The notes beneath the pieces are model-generated. The model did no database searches. It was not told where the DNA came from and was given only the letters and a program-made list of their open reading frames with translations. Shown in pieces: positions 24,583 to 33,449 of a stretch of 64,000 nt of DNA. The translations under genes were made by a program, and so were the position numbers. This DNA is from Rhizobium giardinii bv. giardinii H152 (lineage in GTDB: Bacteria; Pseudomonadota; Alphaproteobacteria; Rhizobiales; Rhizobiaceae). Location of the stretch: positions 186,111-250,110 of the forward strand of contig NZ_KB902579.1 of NCBI RefSeq assembly GCF_000379605.1, given 5' to 3'. Position 1 is the first letter of the stretch, and the number at the start of each line of letters is the position of its first letter.

Positions 24583-24599
24583 TGCTCAACTTGTTGCGC

Positions 24600-25625
24600 T
24601 CAGTTCAGATTGATGACGATCTTGCCGAACGGCCCCCGGTCGAGATGATTGAGCGCGGCTTGCAGGTCTTCGAGCGGGTAGTGTGCGTCTATGACGGGCT
24701 TGATGCCTGTCGAATCGATGGCGCGGGAAAAGTCCTCGAGAGCGCGCCGATGACCGACGCTGATGCCCTGGATGACCGGTGATTTCAGTAGCAGCGGTCC
24801 GGCTGGTCCCGCGATCTCGAAACCGTCGAGAACGCCGATCAGCGAGATTTTTCCGTGCACCGCCACGGCGCGGATCGACTGGGCAAGGCTCGGACCGCCG
24901 GCAATCTCCAGAATATGGTCGACGCCAGCGTCACCGGTAAGCCGGTAGGTGGCCTCGACCCAGTCTTCCTCGCTGCTGTTGATGCCATGATGGGCGCCAA
25001 GCGCCTTTGCCTTCTCCAGTTTTTCATCGCTTCGCGACGTGACGATGACCGTCGCACCATGCGCCTTGGCGATCTGCAGGCCAAACAGCGCGACGCCGCC
25101 CGTACCCTGGACAAGCACCGTCGATCCGGCTTTCAGCCCGCCGCGCTCGATCAGAGCGAACCACGCGGTGAGACCGGCGACGGGCAGGGTGCTCGCCTCG
25201 GCATCATTCAGACTTTCGGGCGCCGCAGAGAACCAATTGTCCGGAAATACCACATACTCGGCAAGCACACCCTGATAGACGCCGCCAAGCGTCTGATAGG
25301 CCGGTACGCGCGCATTGCCGTTGTCTGCGGCATCGATCCAATCCGGCTTGAAAGTGGAAATGACCCGGTCACCGGGCTTGAAGCGGGTGACACCGGGTCC
25401 AATCGCGTCCACGACGCCGGCCATGTCGGATGCGGGGACAAAAGGCTGCGGCAGCGCCAGCCCCATGCCTGTTTCGATAACCAGTTTGTCGCGATAGTTG
25501 AGCGAGGCGGCCGACACCTTGACGCGGATTTCAGCCGGGCCCGGTCGCGGGACCGCCACCGTTTCGAGCTTCAGCTTGTCGCGTCCGATGGCCGCCATCG
25601 ACCAGCGCCTCATTGTGTCCGCCAT
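24600..25625 (-). CDS. NAD(P)-dependent medium-chain alcohol dehydrogenase/reductase, zinc-less type
   Basis: A 341-residue MDR oxidoreductase. The N-terminal GroES-like domain contains RPGPAEIRVKVSAASLNYRD; the Rossmann domain has the nucleotide motif VQGTGGVALFGLQIAKAHGA near residue 165 and VTSRSDEKLEKAKALGA for cofactor choice. The catalytic and structural zinc cysteines are absent, so a quinone-oxidoreductase-like enzyme is likely; the substrate is unknown. Start 25625 is preceded by GCAGGAGAC. The LysR gene is divergent from it over 110 bases and is the likely regulator. Confidence 0.85.
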   Translation of the reverse strand: MADTMRRWSMAAIGRDKLKLETVAVPRPGPAEIRVKVSAASLNYRDKLVIETGMGLALPQPFVPASDMAGVVDAIGPGVTRFKPGDRVISTFKPDWIDAADNGNARVPAYQTLGGVYQGVLAEYVVFPDNWFSAAPESLNDAEASTLPVAGLTAWFALIERGGLKAGSTVLVQGTGGVALFGLQIAKAHGATVIVTSRSDEKLEKAKALGAHHGINSSEEDWVEATYRLTGDAGVDHILEIAGGPSLAQSIRAVAVHGKISLIGVLDGFEIAGPAGPLLLKSPVIQGISVGHRRALEDFSRAIDSTGIKPVIDAHYPLEDLQAALNHLDRGPFGKIVINLN

Positions 25626-25735
25626 GTTTGTCTCCTGCTTGGTAGGCTCCATGAATGCGGCGAAACTAGCATTGCTTTTCATTCGTCAGTGGCGATAAGA
25701 TTTCCGATAATTGTTTCCTCGAGAGCGACAAATTG

Positions 25736-26689
25736 ATGAATGATCGTTTGAATGGCGTGTCCGTCTTTGTCGAAGCAGTTGAGTCCGACAGCTTTTCCAC
25801 GGCAGCGCAGCGGCTGAACCTGTCCCGCTCTGCCGTGGCCAAGACCATCGGCCGGCTGGAGGAGCGGCTTGGTGCTCGTCTGTTCCACCGCACCACACGC
25901 AGCCAGACGCTGACCGAAGATGGCCAGGCTTTCTACGAGCGCTGCCTGCGCGCGCTTGAAGAGTTGCGGGCAGGCGAGGCGATGCTCGAATCGGGGCGCA
26001 AGGAAGTTGCCGGCCGCCTGCGGGTTTCCATGCCGGTTCTTTTCGGTCGCCGCTGTGCGGCGCCGATTCTGCTGAAGTTTGCGCAGGACCATCCGAAACT
26101 CGAGCTCGACCTGAACTTCACCGACAGCCGGGTCGATCTCGTCAACGACGGATTTGATCTCGCCATCCGCAATGGCCCGCTTGGCGAATGGCCGGGCCTG
26201 ATGGTCAGGCGCCTGGCGCACCAGCGCATGACCGTCTGCGCCTCTCCGGGCTATCTGCAGGTCCACGGCGTGCCGAAGACGCGGGAAGACCTGCTTGATC
26301 ACACGGCGATCCTCTATGCGCGCTCCGGTCGGGTGCGCTCCTGGCTTTTCCCGGTCGAGGGCGCGCCGGACCTCGAAATCATGCCGCGCTCGCGCATGCG
26401 CTTCGATGATCTCGAGATGATCGCGGACGCTGCCGTGCAGGGGCTGGGCCTCGTCTGGCTGCCATGCTGGCTCGTGCGCGACCGGGTGAGGGACGGCAGC
26501 CTCGTCTGTCTCTTCCAGAATGAATCGAGGCTTTCTTTCGACTGCTACGCCGTCTGGCCGCAGACGCCACATCTGCCGCTCAGGGTACGGCTTGCCCTCG
26601 ACGCCCTGGCCGAGGGCCTGCCTGCGGCGACCCGGCTTGACGAGGCCGGTGGCCAGCCGTCTGATGTTTGCGCAACACCCTTTCCATAA
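25736..26689 (+). CDS. LysR family transcriptional regulator
   Basis: A 317-residue LysR-type regulator. The N-terminal winged helix-turn-helix (residues 1-60) reads VFVEAVESDSFSTAAQRLNLSRSAVAKTIGRLEERLGARLF, the standard arrangement (quoted pieces: SFSTAAQRLNLSRSA and LEERLGARLFHRTTR). The effector-binding domain follows from about residue 90 with VSMPVLFGRRCAAPILLKF. It is divergent from the MDR dehydrogenase, the classic layout for a LysR regulator and its target. The ATG at 25736 follows a TTG by three bases; ATG is preferred. The effector is unknown. Confidence 0.9.
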   Translation: MNDRLNGVSVFVEAVESDSFSTAAQRLNLSRSAVAKTIGRLEERLGARLFHRTTRSQTLTEDGQAFYERCLRALEELRAGEAMLESGRKEVAGRLRVSMPVLFGRRCAAPILLKFAQDHPKLELDLNFTDSRVDLVNDGFDLAIRNGPLGEWPGLMVRRLAHQRMTVCASPGYLQVHGVPKTREDLLDHTAILYARSGRVRSWLFPVEGAPDLEIMPRSRMRFDDLEMIADAAVQGLGLVWLPCWLVRDRVRDGSLVCLFQNESRLSFDCYAVWPQTPHLPLRVRLALDALAEGLPAATRLDEAGGQPSDVCATPFP

Positions 26690-26776
26690 TTGCAACTCTC
26701 GGGCTCAGGCCCATTGGCTTTTCAGCCGCAATTACCTATAGGTTCGCCAAAACATGCATTCGAAAGAGGTAAGCGC

Positions 26777-27055
26777 GTGACAGCTACATTCGACAAGGTT
26801 GCGGATATTATCGCGGAGACAAGCGAAATCGACCGCGAGACGATTACACCGGAAAGCCACACGATCGACGATCTCGGCATCGACAGCCTGGACTTCCTCG
26901 ACATCGTCTTTGCGATCGACAAGGAATTCGGCATCAAGATTCCGCTCGAGCAGTGGACCCAGGAAGTCAACGAAGGTAAGGTCTCGACGGAGGAATATTT
27001 CGTCCTCAAGAACCTTTGCGCCAAGATCGACGAACTGAGGGCCGCCAAGGGCTGA
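26777..27055 (+). CDS. acpXL: acyl carrier protein AcpXL for very-long-chain fatty acid of lipid A
   Basis: A 92-residue specialised acyl carrier protein. Phosphopantetheine attaches to the serine of [11 protein letters not shown] (Ser37). The C-terminal part, [23 protein letters not shown], is longer than in AcpP and matches AcpXL of rhizobia, which carries the C28 hydroxylated acyl chain transferred to lipid A. The GTG start is chosen because AGAGGT lies just upstream and the product then has the family length. A strong terminator follows, separating it from fabZ and the rest of the locus. Confidence 0.95.
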
Positions 27056-27103
27056 CGAATGTTCCGCGTTCAACCACGCGGGAACACGTGCAACAACCAT
27101 ATC

Positions 27104-27153
27104 AATGCCGCCTGTCGCGTGGACTGCGCTTGACAGGCGGCATTTGCGTTTTT
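27104..27153 (+). terminator. strong terminator after acpXL, inside the lipid A locus
   Basis: AATGCCGCCTGTC (27104-27116) pairs perfectly over 13 bases with 27132-27144, followed by TGCGTTTTT. A weaker hairpin lies at 27061-27085. Transcription of acpXL should mostly stop here, so the downstream genes need read-through or their own promoter in the 140 bases before 27296. Confidence 0.85.
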
Positions 27154-27295
27154 ACTTGACGGTCGCATGATCGCGCCACCGCACCGGTTTCGGACGGGCC
27201 ACACCTGGCGAGGTCGTGCGCGGATTTGAAATCCGGAGCATTCCAGGCGCTGTATCGCGATGCGCCGCGCTCCGGGCCAGCTGGATTTGCTCCTG

Positions 27296-27781
27296 ATGCT
27301 CCTTGAATATTTTCAGATGATCGACCGGGTCGAGACCCTCGATCTTACCGCCAAGACGCTGACGGCGCGCTCGGTCGTCCCCGCCAAGAGCCCCGTCTTC
27401 GAGGGCCACTTTCCCGGCTATCCGCTGGTGCCAGGCGTTCTCCTGATCGAGACGATGGCGCAGGCCTCGGGTTTTCTCGTCCTGGCGGCGACCGGTTTTG
27501 CGGCCATGCCGTTCCTGATGTCGGTCGATGGCGCCAAGATGCGCACCTTCGTCGAGCCGGAAGCCGTCCTCGACATCGAGGCTTTTCTGGAGCATGACGG
27601 CTCCGGCTTTGCCGTGACCAAGGCAAAAATCACCTCGCAGGGCAAGAAGGTCTGCGACGCGCAATTGAAACTGCGGACCATGCCGTTCGATCAGGTGCCG
27701 CTTGGCCCGATTGTAAGGAAGCGTGCCGAAGAAGTGGGGCTGATGGCGGCGATGGCAGCCACGGCCGCGACGGGGGAATGA
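27296..27781 (+). CDS. fabZXL: 3-hydroxyacyl-ACP dehydratase (FabZ type) for VLCFA
   Basis: A 161-residue hot-dog-fold dehydratase of the FabZ family. The catalytic His lies in FEGHFPGYPLVPGVLLIETMAQ (key pieces GHFPGYPLVPG and ETMAQASG), and the later half is SQGKKVCDAQLKLR. It would act in elongation of the acyl chain on AcpXL. Longer than usual by a C-terminal Ala/Met-rich tail. Start 27296 (MLLEYFQMID) is chosen by similarity to rhizobial FabZXL; the ribosome site is weak. Its stop overlaps the next start in ATGA. Confidence 0.88.
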   Translation: MLLEYFQMIDRVETLDLTAKTLTARSVVPAKSPVFEGHFPGYPLVPGVLLIETMAQASGFLVLAATGFAAMPFLMSVDGAKMRTFVEPEAVLDIEAFLEHDGSGFAVTKAKITSQGKKVCDAQLKLRTMPFDQVPLGPIVRKRAEEVGLMAAMAATAATGE

Positions 27782-28989
27782 CGATGGGCAAATCGGCCAA
27801 TGATGTTGTGATCACCGGTGTCGGCATCGTCACCAGCCAGGGCGTCGGCACGGAGGTTCATGCTGCGGTTCTCGCTGCTGCCCAGACGCCTGTCGTGCGC
27901 GTCGAGACCGAGCGTTTCGCCCCCTATCCGGTGCACCCGCTGCCGGAGATCGACTGGTCGCAACAGATTCCGAAACGCGGCGACCAGCGGCAGATGGAAA
28001 ACTGGCAGCGCCTCGGCGTCTTCGCGGCAGGGCTGGCACTGGATGACGCCGGCTTCAAGGATGACCTTGAAGCCTGCAGCAGCATGGACATGATCGTGGC
28101 GGCCGGGGGCGGGGAACGCGACATCACCGTCGATTCGCTGATTGTCGACGAGGGGCTGAAGCGCAACGACCGCGAGCGGCTGCTCAACGAGAAGCTGACG
28201 ACGGAGCTGCGTCCGACGCTGTTCCTCGCCCAGCTTTCGAACCTGATGGCCGGCAACATCTCCATCGTCCACAAGGTGACCGGCTCCTCCCGTACCTTCA
28301 TGGGCGAAGAGGGAGCGGGCATTTCGGCCGTGGAAACCGCTTTCGCCCGCATCAAGGCGGGCCAGTCCAGTCATACGCTCGTCGGCGGCGCCTTCGTGGC
28401 CGAGAGAAAGGACGTCTTGCTGCTGATCGAGGCGATCCAGGGCCACGCCCGTGGCGAGTGGCAGCCGCTCTGGGCGCGCAAGGCCGAAGACGGCGGCGGC
28501 ATGATCCTCGGTTCGGTCGGCGCTTTCCTCGTCCTGGAATCGCGCGCTCATGCGGAGGCGCGCGGCGCCCACATCTATGCGGCGATCGACACGATCGAGG
28601 GCGATCGCGGCAGCCGGGAGGCTGGCCGGCTGGAAGCGCGGCTCGAACGGCTGCTGGAGCCGGCGAAGGAACTGGCGGGCGAGGGGACTGTTGTCTTCTG
28701 CGGCACGACCGGCTTTCAGGATCTGGCTGCGCGCGAGCAGGCGGTGCTTAGGACAGCGGTTCCGGGTGCGGCGCTTCGCGCCTATGGTGGCCTGACCGGC
28801 CATGCGCTTGAGACCCAGTTCCCGCTTGGCCTGGCGCTCGCTGCACTGACGCTTGACGGCGGAGCGAAGGTTCCGCCGTTCGACGCCGGTCACGAAAGGG
28901 CGATGACCGCCAGGGCAACGGCGGCCGTGGTCACAACTGTCGGCCATGTTCGCGGCGAGGGCGTTGCCCTCTTGTCGGCCAATGCGTGA
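27778..28989 (+). CDS. fabF2XL: beta-ketoacyl-ACP synthase-like protein lacking the active-site Cys (FabF2XL)
   Basis: A 403-residue thiolase-fold protein related to FabF. It begins VVITGVGIVTSQGVGTEV and has the overall KAS II layout, but the region that should hold the nucleophilic Cys reads KVTGSSRTFMGEEGAG, with Ser in place of Cys, and the NAHGTST His motif is missing (FCGTTGFQD instead). Only the GHALETQF His remains. It is encoded directly before an intact FabF (13 bases apart), like chain length factor next to ketosynthase in type II polyketide systems. It probably works as the non-catalytic partner that sets C26-C28 chain length; this is inference. Confidence 0.88.
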   Translation: MTMGKSANDVVITGVGIVTSQGVGTEVHAAVLAAAQTPVVRVETERFAPYPVHPLPEIDWSQQIPKRGDQRQMENWQRLGVFAAGLALDDAGFKDDLEACSSMDMIVAAGGGERDITVDSLIVDEGLKRNDRERLLNEKLTTELRPTLFLAQLSNLMAGNISIVHKVTGSSRTFMGEEGAGISAVETAFARIKAGQSSHTLVGGAFVAERKDVLLLIEAIQGHARGEWQPLWARKAEDGGGMILGSVGAFLVLESRAHAEARGAHIYAAIDTIEGDRGSREAGRLEARLERLLEPAKELAGEGTVVFCGTTGFQDLAAREQAVLRTAVPGAALRAYGGLTGHALETQFPLGLALAALTLDGGAKVPPFDAGHERAMTARATAAVVTTVGHVRGEGVALLSANA

Positions 28990-29002
28990 GGAGTGAGCCA
29001 TC

Positions 29003-30289
29003 ATGACTGCATCGAAATTCACCGATCATCTCGGCCGGCCGATCATCGCGGTGACCGGCATGGGCGTCATCACCTCGCTCGGCCAGGGACTGAAGGACAA
29101 TTGGGCGGCGCTGACCGCTGGCGTTTCCGGCATCCACGCGATCAAGCGCTTTCCGACGGAAGGATTGTCGACCCGCATTTCCGGCACCGTCGATTTCATC
29201 GATGTGCCGGCGGAAAACTCCGTCGAGCGGTCCTATGCCTTCGCTCGTGCGACGACGGAGGAGGCGCTGGCGCAGGCCGGGCTTTCCGGCGATTTCAACG
29301 GGCCGCTGTTCCTTGCCGCGCCGCCGATCGAGCCGGAATGGAGCGACCGCTTTGCGCTCGCCGACCGGGCACCGGCCTCCGAGCGCCCTGGCGATGCCTA
29401 TGACCGGTTCATGGCGGTGCTGCGCAACAAGGCCGATCCCGTCTTCCACGAAGCCATGCTGTTCGGCGCCATTTCCGAGCGCCTCGCCGATCGCTTCGGC
29501 ACGCGCGGCCTGCCGGTGACGCTTTCGACCGCCTGCGCTTCCGGCGCGACCGCGATCCAGCTCGGCGTCGAGGCGATCCGTCAGGGCCGCACCACCCGCG
29601 CGCTGACGGTTGCGACCGACGGTTCGGTCAGCGCCGAAGCGCTGATCCGCTTCTCGCTACTGTCGGCGCTTTCGACCCAGAACGATCCCCCGGAGAAGGC
29701 CTCCAAGCCCTTCAGCAAGGATCGCGACGGCTTCGTCATCGCCGAAGGTGCGGCGACGCTGGTGCTCGAAAGCCTGGAGGCGGCGCTTGCCCGCGGCGCC
29801 CGCGTACTCGGTATCATGAAGGGCTGCGGCGAGAAGGCGGACCTCTTCCACCGCACCCGCTCGTCGCCGGACGGCGGCCCGGCGATCGCGACGATTCGCG
29901 CGGCACTGGCCGATGCCGGGCTTGCCGAAAGCGGCATCGGCTACATCAACGCCCATGGCACCTCGACACCGGAAAACGACAAGATGGAATATGGCGCCAT
30001 GTCGGCGGTGTTCGGCGAGGCGCTCGCCAGCATCCCGGTGTCGTCGAACAAGTCGATGATCGGCCACACGCTGACGGCGGCCGGTGCAGTCGAGGCGGTC
30101 TTCTCGTTGCAGACCATGCTGACCGGCACACTGCCGCCGACGATCAACTACACCAATCCTGACCCGTCGATCGTGCTCGACGTCGTGCCGAACGTGAAGC
30201 GGGAAGCAAGCGTCTCTGCGGTCCTGTCGAATTCCTTCGGCTTCGGCGGCCAGAACGCCAGCCTTGTCATGACGGCGGAACCCGCCTAA
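29003..30289 (+). CDS. fabF1XL: beta-ketoacyl-ACP synthase II (FabF1XL)
   Basis: A 428-residue ketosynthase with the complete Cys-His-His set: Cys in LSTACASGATAIQ near residue 178, His in INAHGTSTPENDKMEYGAM near 317, and Lys/His in SNKSMIGHTLTAAGAVEAVF near 350. It elongates the acyl chain on AcpXL in lipid A VLCFA synthesis. A GAGGAGTGA ribosome site precedes the ATG. It sits between fabF2XL and the dehydrogenase gene in the conserved rhizobial order. Confidence 0.93.
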   Translation: MTASKFTDHLGRPIIAVTGMGVITSLGQGLKDNWAALTAGVSGIHAIKRFPTEGLSTRISGTVDFIDVPAENSVERSYAFARATTEEALAQAGLSGDFNGPLFLAAPPIEPEWSDRFALADRAPASERPGDAYDRFMAVLRNKADPVFHEAMLFGAISERLADRFGTRGLPVTLSTACASGATAIQLGVEAIRQGRTTRALTVATDGSVSAEALIRFSLLSALSTQNDPPEKASKPFSKDRDGFVIAEGAATLVLESLEAALARGARVLGIMKGCGEKADLFHRTRSSPDGGPAIATIRAALADAGLAESGIGYINAHGTSTPENDKMEYGAMSAVFGEALASIPVSSNKSMIGHTLTAAGAVEAVFSLQTMLTGTLPPTINYTNPDPSIVLDVVPNVKREASVSAVLSNSFGFGGQNASLVMTAEPA

Positions 30290-30343
30290 TCCGACAGGCG
30301 GCAATTTTGATGAAGACGCCCCTGGGCGAAGGACTAAAATATC

Positions 30344-31372
30344 ATGCGCGCTTTGCAACTGATCGACGACCGCAAGCTGGAAATCACCGACCTTCCCGAG
30401 CCGGAAGCGCCGGGACCCGGTGAGGTCACGCTGCGGGTCAAGGCCGTCGCGCTCAACCATATCGATGTCTGGGGCTGGCGCGGCATGGCCTTTGCCAAGC
30501 GCAAGATGCCGCTGGTGATCGGCGCGGAAGCGTCGGGCGTGGTCGATCAGATCGGCCCGGGTGTCGCCAATGTGCTGCCCGGCCAACTCGTCTCGATCTA
30601 CGGCGCGCGCACTTGCGGCCTCTGCCGAGCGTGCCGGGAAGGCCGTGACAATCTTTGCGAGCATGTCGGCGGCGTGCACGGCTTCCATCTCGACGGTTTT
30701 GCCCAGGAGAAGGTCAACCTGCCGGCGCGCCTGCTCGTGCCGGCTCCTCCCGGTGTCGATGCGGTGGCTGCGGCTGTCGCTCCTGTGACCTTCGGTACGG
30801 TCGAGCACATGCTGTTCGACAATGCCAAGCTCGAGCCCGGCGAAACCATCCTCATCCATGCGGGCGGCTCGGGCATCGGCTCGGCGGCGATCCAGCTTGC
30901 CAAGAAGATCGGCTGCACCGTCATCACGACGGTCGGTTCCGACGACAAGATCGAGAAGGCGAAGGCGCTTGGCGCCGATCATGTCATCAACTACCGCACC
31001 GATCGCTTCGAGGGTGTCGTGCGCAAGCTGACCAAGAAGAAGGGCGTCGACGTCGTCTTCGAACATGTCGGCAAGGATACGTGGGCAGCCTCGATGTTCA
31101 GCCTGAAGCGTGGTGGGCGTCTGGTCACCTGCGGCTCGACCTCCGGCGTTTCCACCGAGATCAACCTGATGATGCTGTTCCAGCAGCAGTTGAAGCTGCT
31201 CGGCTCCTTCGGCTGCCGCATGGAGAACATGGCCAACGCCATGCAGAAGATGGCGCGCGGCCTCGTCCATCCGGTCATCGACACCGAAGTCGGTTTCAAC
31301 GAAATCGACAAGGCGCTGGAGCGCATGGAAACGCGGCAGGTCTTCGGCAAAATCATCCTGCGAATGGACTGA
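30344..31372 (+). CDS. zinc-binding MDR dehydrogenase/reductase of the VLCFA locus
   Basis: A 342-residue MDR enzyme. The structural-zinc cysteines are present in RTCGLCRACREGRDNLCEH near residues 88-106, and the nucleotide motif HAGGSGIGSAAIQLAKK is near 170. In rhizobial acpXL loci this gene (adh2XL) is thought to act as the enoyl reductase of chain elongation, though direct evidence is limited. It overlaps nothing; lpxXL begins 11 bases after its stop. Confidence 0.9.
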   Translation: MRALQLIDDRKLEITDLPEPEAPGPGEVTLRVKAVALNHIDVWGWRGMAFAKRKMPLVIGAEASGVVDQIGPGVANVLPGQLVSIYGARTCGLCRACREGRDNLCEHVGGVHGFHLDGFAQEKVNLPARLLVPAPPGVDAVAAAVAPVTFGTVEHMLFDNAKLEPGETILIHAGGSGIGSAAIQLAKKIGCTVITTVGSDDKIEKAKALGADHVINYRTDRFEGVVRKLTKKKGVDVVFEHVGKDTWAASMFSLKRGGRLVTCGSTSGVSTEINLMMLFQQQLKLLGSFGCRMENMANAMQKMARGLVHPVIDTEVGFNEIDKALERMETRQVFGKIILRMD

Positions 31373-31383
31373 TCATCGTGCGC

Positions 31384-32316
31384 ATGCTGATCACACGGCT
31401 GGTTCTTGCGGTGGAGCATTTCCGCCAATGGGCGATTGCGCAGTTCGTCTTCCTGCTGCTCGGTACGCTCAAGCTGTTTCCAGCCAATGGCGCCATCGAA
31501 TTTGCCGATCGTTTCACCCGTTGGCTCGGGCCGAAGCTGAAGCGCCGGCACAGGTTGACGATGACCAATCTGCGCAATGCCTTTCCCGAAAAGAGCGAGG
31601 CGGAGATCGAGGCGATCGCGCTCGAAAGCTGGGGCAGTATCGGCAGGCTGGCGGCCGAATACGTCTTTCTCGACGAACTCTTCGATTTCGATCCGGCAAA
31701 CCCGGAGCCGGGCCGCATCGAGGTTTCCGGCATCCCGCTGTTTGTCGAATTGCGCGACAATCCGCGTCCGTTCATCGTCTTTACCGCCCATAGCGGCAAT
31801 TTCGAGCTGCTGCCGGTTGCGGGTGCGGCCTTCGGTCTGGACGTGACGGTGCTTTTCCGCCCACCCAACAACCCTTACGTCGCCGACAAGGTGTTCAATT
31901 TCCGCAAGCAGCGGATGGGCAGTCTCGTGCCGTCGCATGCCGGTTCCTCGTTCACGCTCGCGCGCAAGCTGGAGGCGGGCGGCGCCGTCGGCGTGCTCGT
32001 CGACCAGAAGTTCCGCAAGGGACTGACGACCAAGTTCTTCGGCCGGGACGTCCGCACCAATCCATTGCTTGCCAAGCTGGTGCGGCAGTTCAATTGCGAG
32101 GTCTATCCGGCCCGCTCGATCCGGCTGCCGAACGGGCGCTTCCGGCTCGAGCTCGAACCGGCCATCACCATTCCGCGCAGGGCTGACGGCAGCGTTGACG
32201 TCAACGCGACGGCGCAGCTTCTCAACGACAAGGTCGAGCGCTGGGTGAGGGAGTATCCGGGTCAGTGGCTCTGGTATCACGACCGCTGGAATATCAAGCG
32301 CAGCCTGAAGGACTGA
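31384..32316 (+). CDS. lpxXL: lipid A VLCFA acyltransferase LpxXL
   Basis: A 310-residue inner-membrane acyltransferase of the LpxL/HtrB family. It has an N-terminal hydrophobic anchor (IAQFVFLLLGTLKLFP), the catalytic HX4E motif as HSGNFE (His136), and a conserved C-terminal WLWYHDRWN. In rhizobia LpxXL moves the 27-hydroxyoctacosanoyl chain from AcpXL to lipid A. An in-frame GTG six bases upstream (31378) is an alternative start. It is the last gene of the locus. Confidence 0.93.
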   Translation: MLITRLVLAVEHFRQWAIAQFVFLLLGTLKLFPANGAIEFADRFTRWLGPKLKRRHRLTMTNLRNAFPEKSEAEIEAIALESWGSIGRLAAEYVFLDELFDFDPANPEPGRIEVSGIPLFVELRDNPRPFIVFTAHSGNFELLPVAGAAFGLDVTVLFRPPNNPYVADKVFNFRKQRMGSLVPSHAGSSFTLARKLEAGGAVGVLVDQKFRKGLTTKFFGRDVRTNPLLAKLVRQFNCEVYPARSIRLPNGRFRLELEPAITIPRRADGSVDVNATAQLLNDKVERWVREYPGQWLWYHDRWNIKRSLKD

Positions 32317-32496
32317 TCGGCAGCGGGGCGAGGAAGGCGCCTGCTGCGAGCCTCTTCCCGGCTGTGAATCCGCACCCTTGCTGACGCCGACCGCGCTGGT
32401 CCTCGGATCGAGGCTCGCCCGCCCGTGGGCGGCTCCCTACCAGCCATCCGCCGGCCGAATGTCGCTCAAATCGGCAACTGCCTGAAATAATTTCAA

Positions 32497-32510
32497 CGGT
32501 AACGTTTCCG
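32497..32510. promoter_or_regulatory. LacI-type operator-like sequence in the lpxXL-PAS gap
   Basis: CGGTAACGTTTCCG has symmetric half sites around a central CG with one mismatch and resembles the two sites of the 37-kb LacI locus (CGGTAACGTTACAG). It lies in the 373-base gap 32317-32689, which shows no other gene-like feature. A relationship to that regulator is speculative. Confidence 0.35.
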
Positions 32511-32689
32511 GCCGGTGCTCGGGTGTTGAATACGGTTTGCGCGGGTGTAAGTTGACTTCTTAAGGCAAGCCGATTGCAGGCGCTCCGGACGACCGACCAT
32601 GCGCCGCGCAAATCGATCTATGTCTGGATTGCATCGCGTATCCGTGGCTTCGGGGGCATGAACGGGTTGCGCAGGGGTGGGGTGGAAAA

Positions 32690-33400
32690 TTGAAGGCACT
32701 GATTGACCTTTTCTGGTTCAAATATTCCCAGCTGCAATATGCAGTGAAATCCGGCGATTATCTTCTGATAAACATTCTCGACCGGGAAATCGAACCGGTT
32801 CTGCAAGCCATCTATCACGAAGAGGCACGGGATTCGGTGGACGCCCGCCTGCAGTTCCAGTTCGTTCTCGACCTGCTGCAGAAGGAAGCCGGCGACGTTT
32901 CCAGCGTGCTGCGCCAGCGCGACGTCCTCCAGACCCTGGCGGACCGTTATTTGCAGGCGGGAAGCGGTGACGGCTTCGAGAAATCCTTTGCGCCGCGAAC
33001 GTGCGGCAGCTTCCAGAAGGGCCGCGTCGACGAGGGCTTCCTGAACGAGGCGATCCTCGACTGCATGCCCGACCGTATCGCCGTCATCACCCCCGACTAC
33101 CGTTACCTCTACACGAATTCCGTCAACGCCGCGCGACTGGAAGCGCGTCCGATGGACCTCGTCGGCCGACACATCGTCGAGTTCGTCGGTATTCAGCGCT
33201 TCGAGCAACGGGTCAAGCCGAACCTCGACAGATGTTTTGCCGGCGAACTCGTGGATTACACCTTTGCCAAGGAGCTTGAGAGCCGCACGATCATCGTGCG
33301 CTGCCGGATGACGCCCTGCATGTCGAGCACCGGCAAGATCATCGGCGCAATCCTGATCCTCCAGGAGATTGCCGACCGTCGCCATTCGATCGCCGCGTGA
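32690..33400 (+). CDS. PAS domain protein
   Basis: A 236-residue protein. Residues 1-95 are helical (DLFWFKYSQLQYAVKSGDYLL...) with no family recognised. Residues 120-230 form a PAS domain: LDCMPDRIAVITPDYRYLYTN, a hinge MDLVGRHIVEFVG, then RCRMTPCMSSTGKIIGAILIL. No kinase, HTH or cyclase output domain follows, so it may be a stand-alone sensor acting through another protein. The start is TTG, preceded by GGGGTGG; there is no in-frame ATG before residue 125. Ligand and partner are unknown. Confidence 0.75.
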   Translation: MKALIDLFWFKYSQLQYAVKSGDYLLINILDREIEPVLQAIYHEEARDSVDARLQFQFVLDLLQKEAGDVSSVLRQRDVLQTLADRYLQAGSGDGFEKSFAPRTCGSFQKGRVDEGFLNEAILDCMPDRIAVITPDYRYLYTNSVNAARLEARPMDLVGRHIVEFVGIQRFEQRVKPNLDRCFAGELVDYTFAKELESRTIIVRCRMTPCMSSTGKIIGAILILQEIADRRHSIAA

Positions 33401-33449
33401 GGGCGACGGGCGACGAGGACCACCGCCCGCGCGCCGAATTGCATGCCGG

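Noticed and set aside
30655-31383. N-terminal extension that would fuse lpxXL to sequence within the dehydrogenase gene
   Set aside because: The extension is an out-of-frame reading of the dehydrogenase, with Arg/Gly-rich shadow composition; LpxXL homologous sequence begins only at MLITRLVL.
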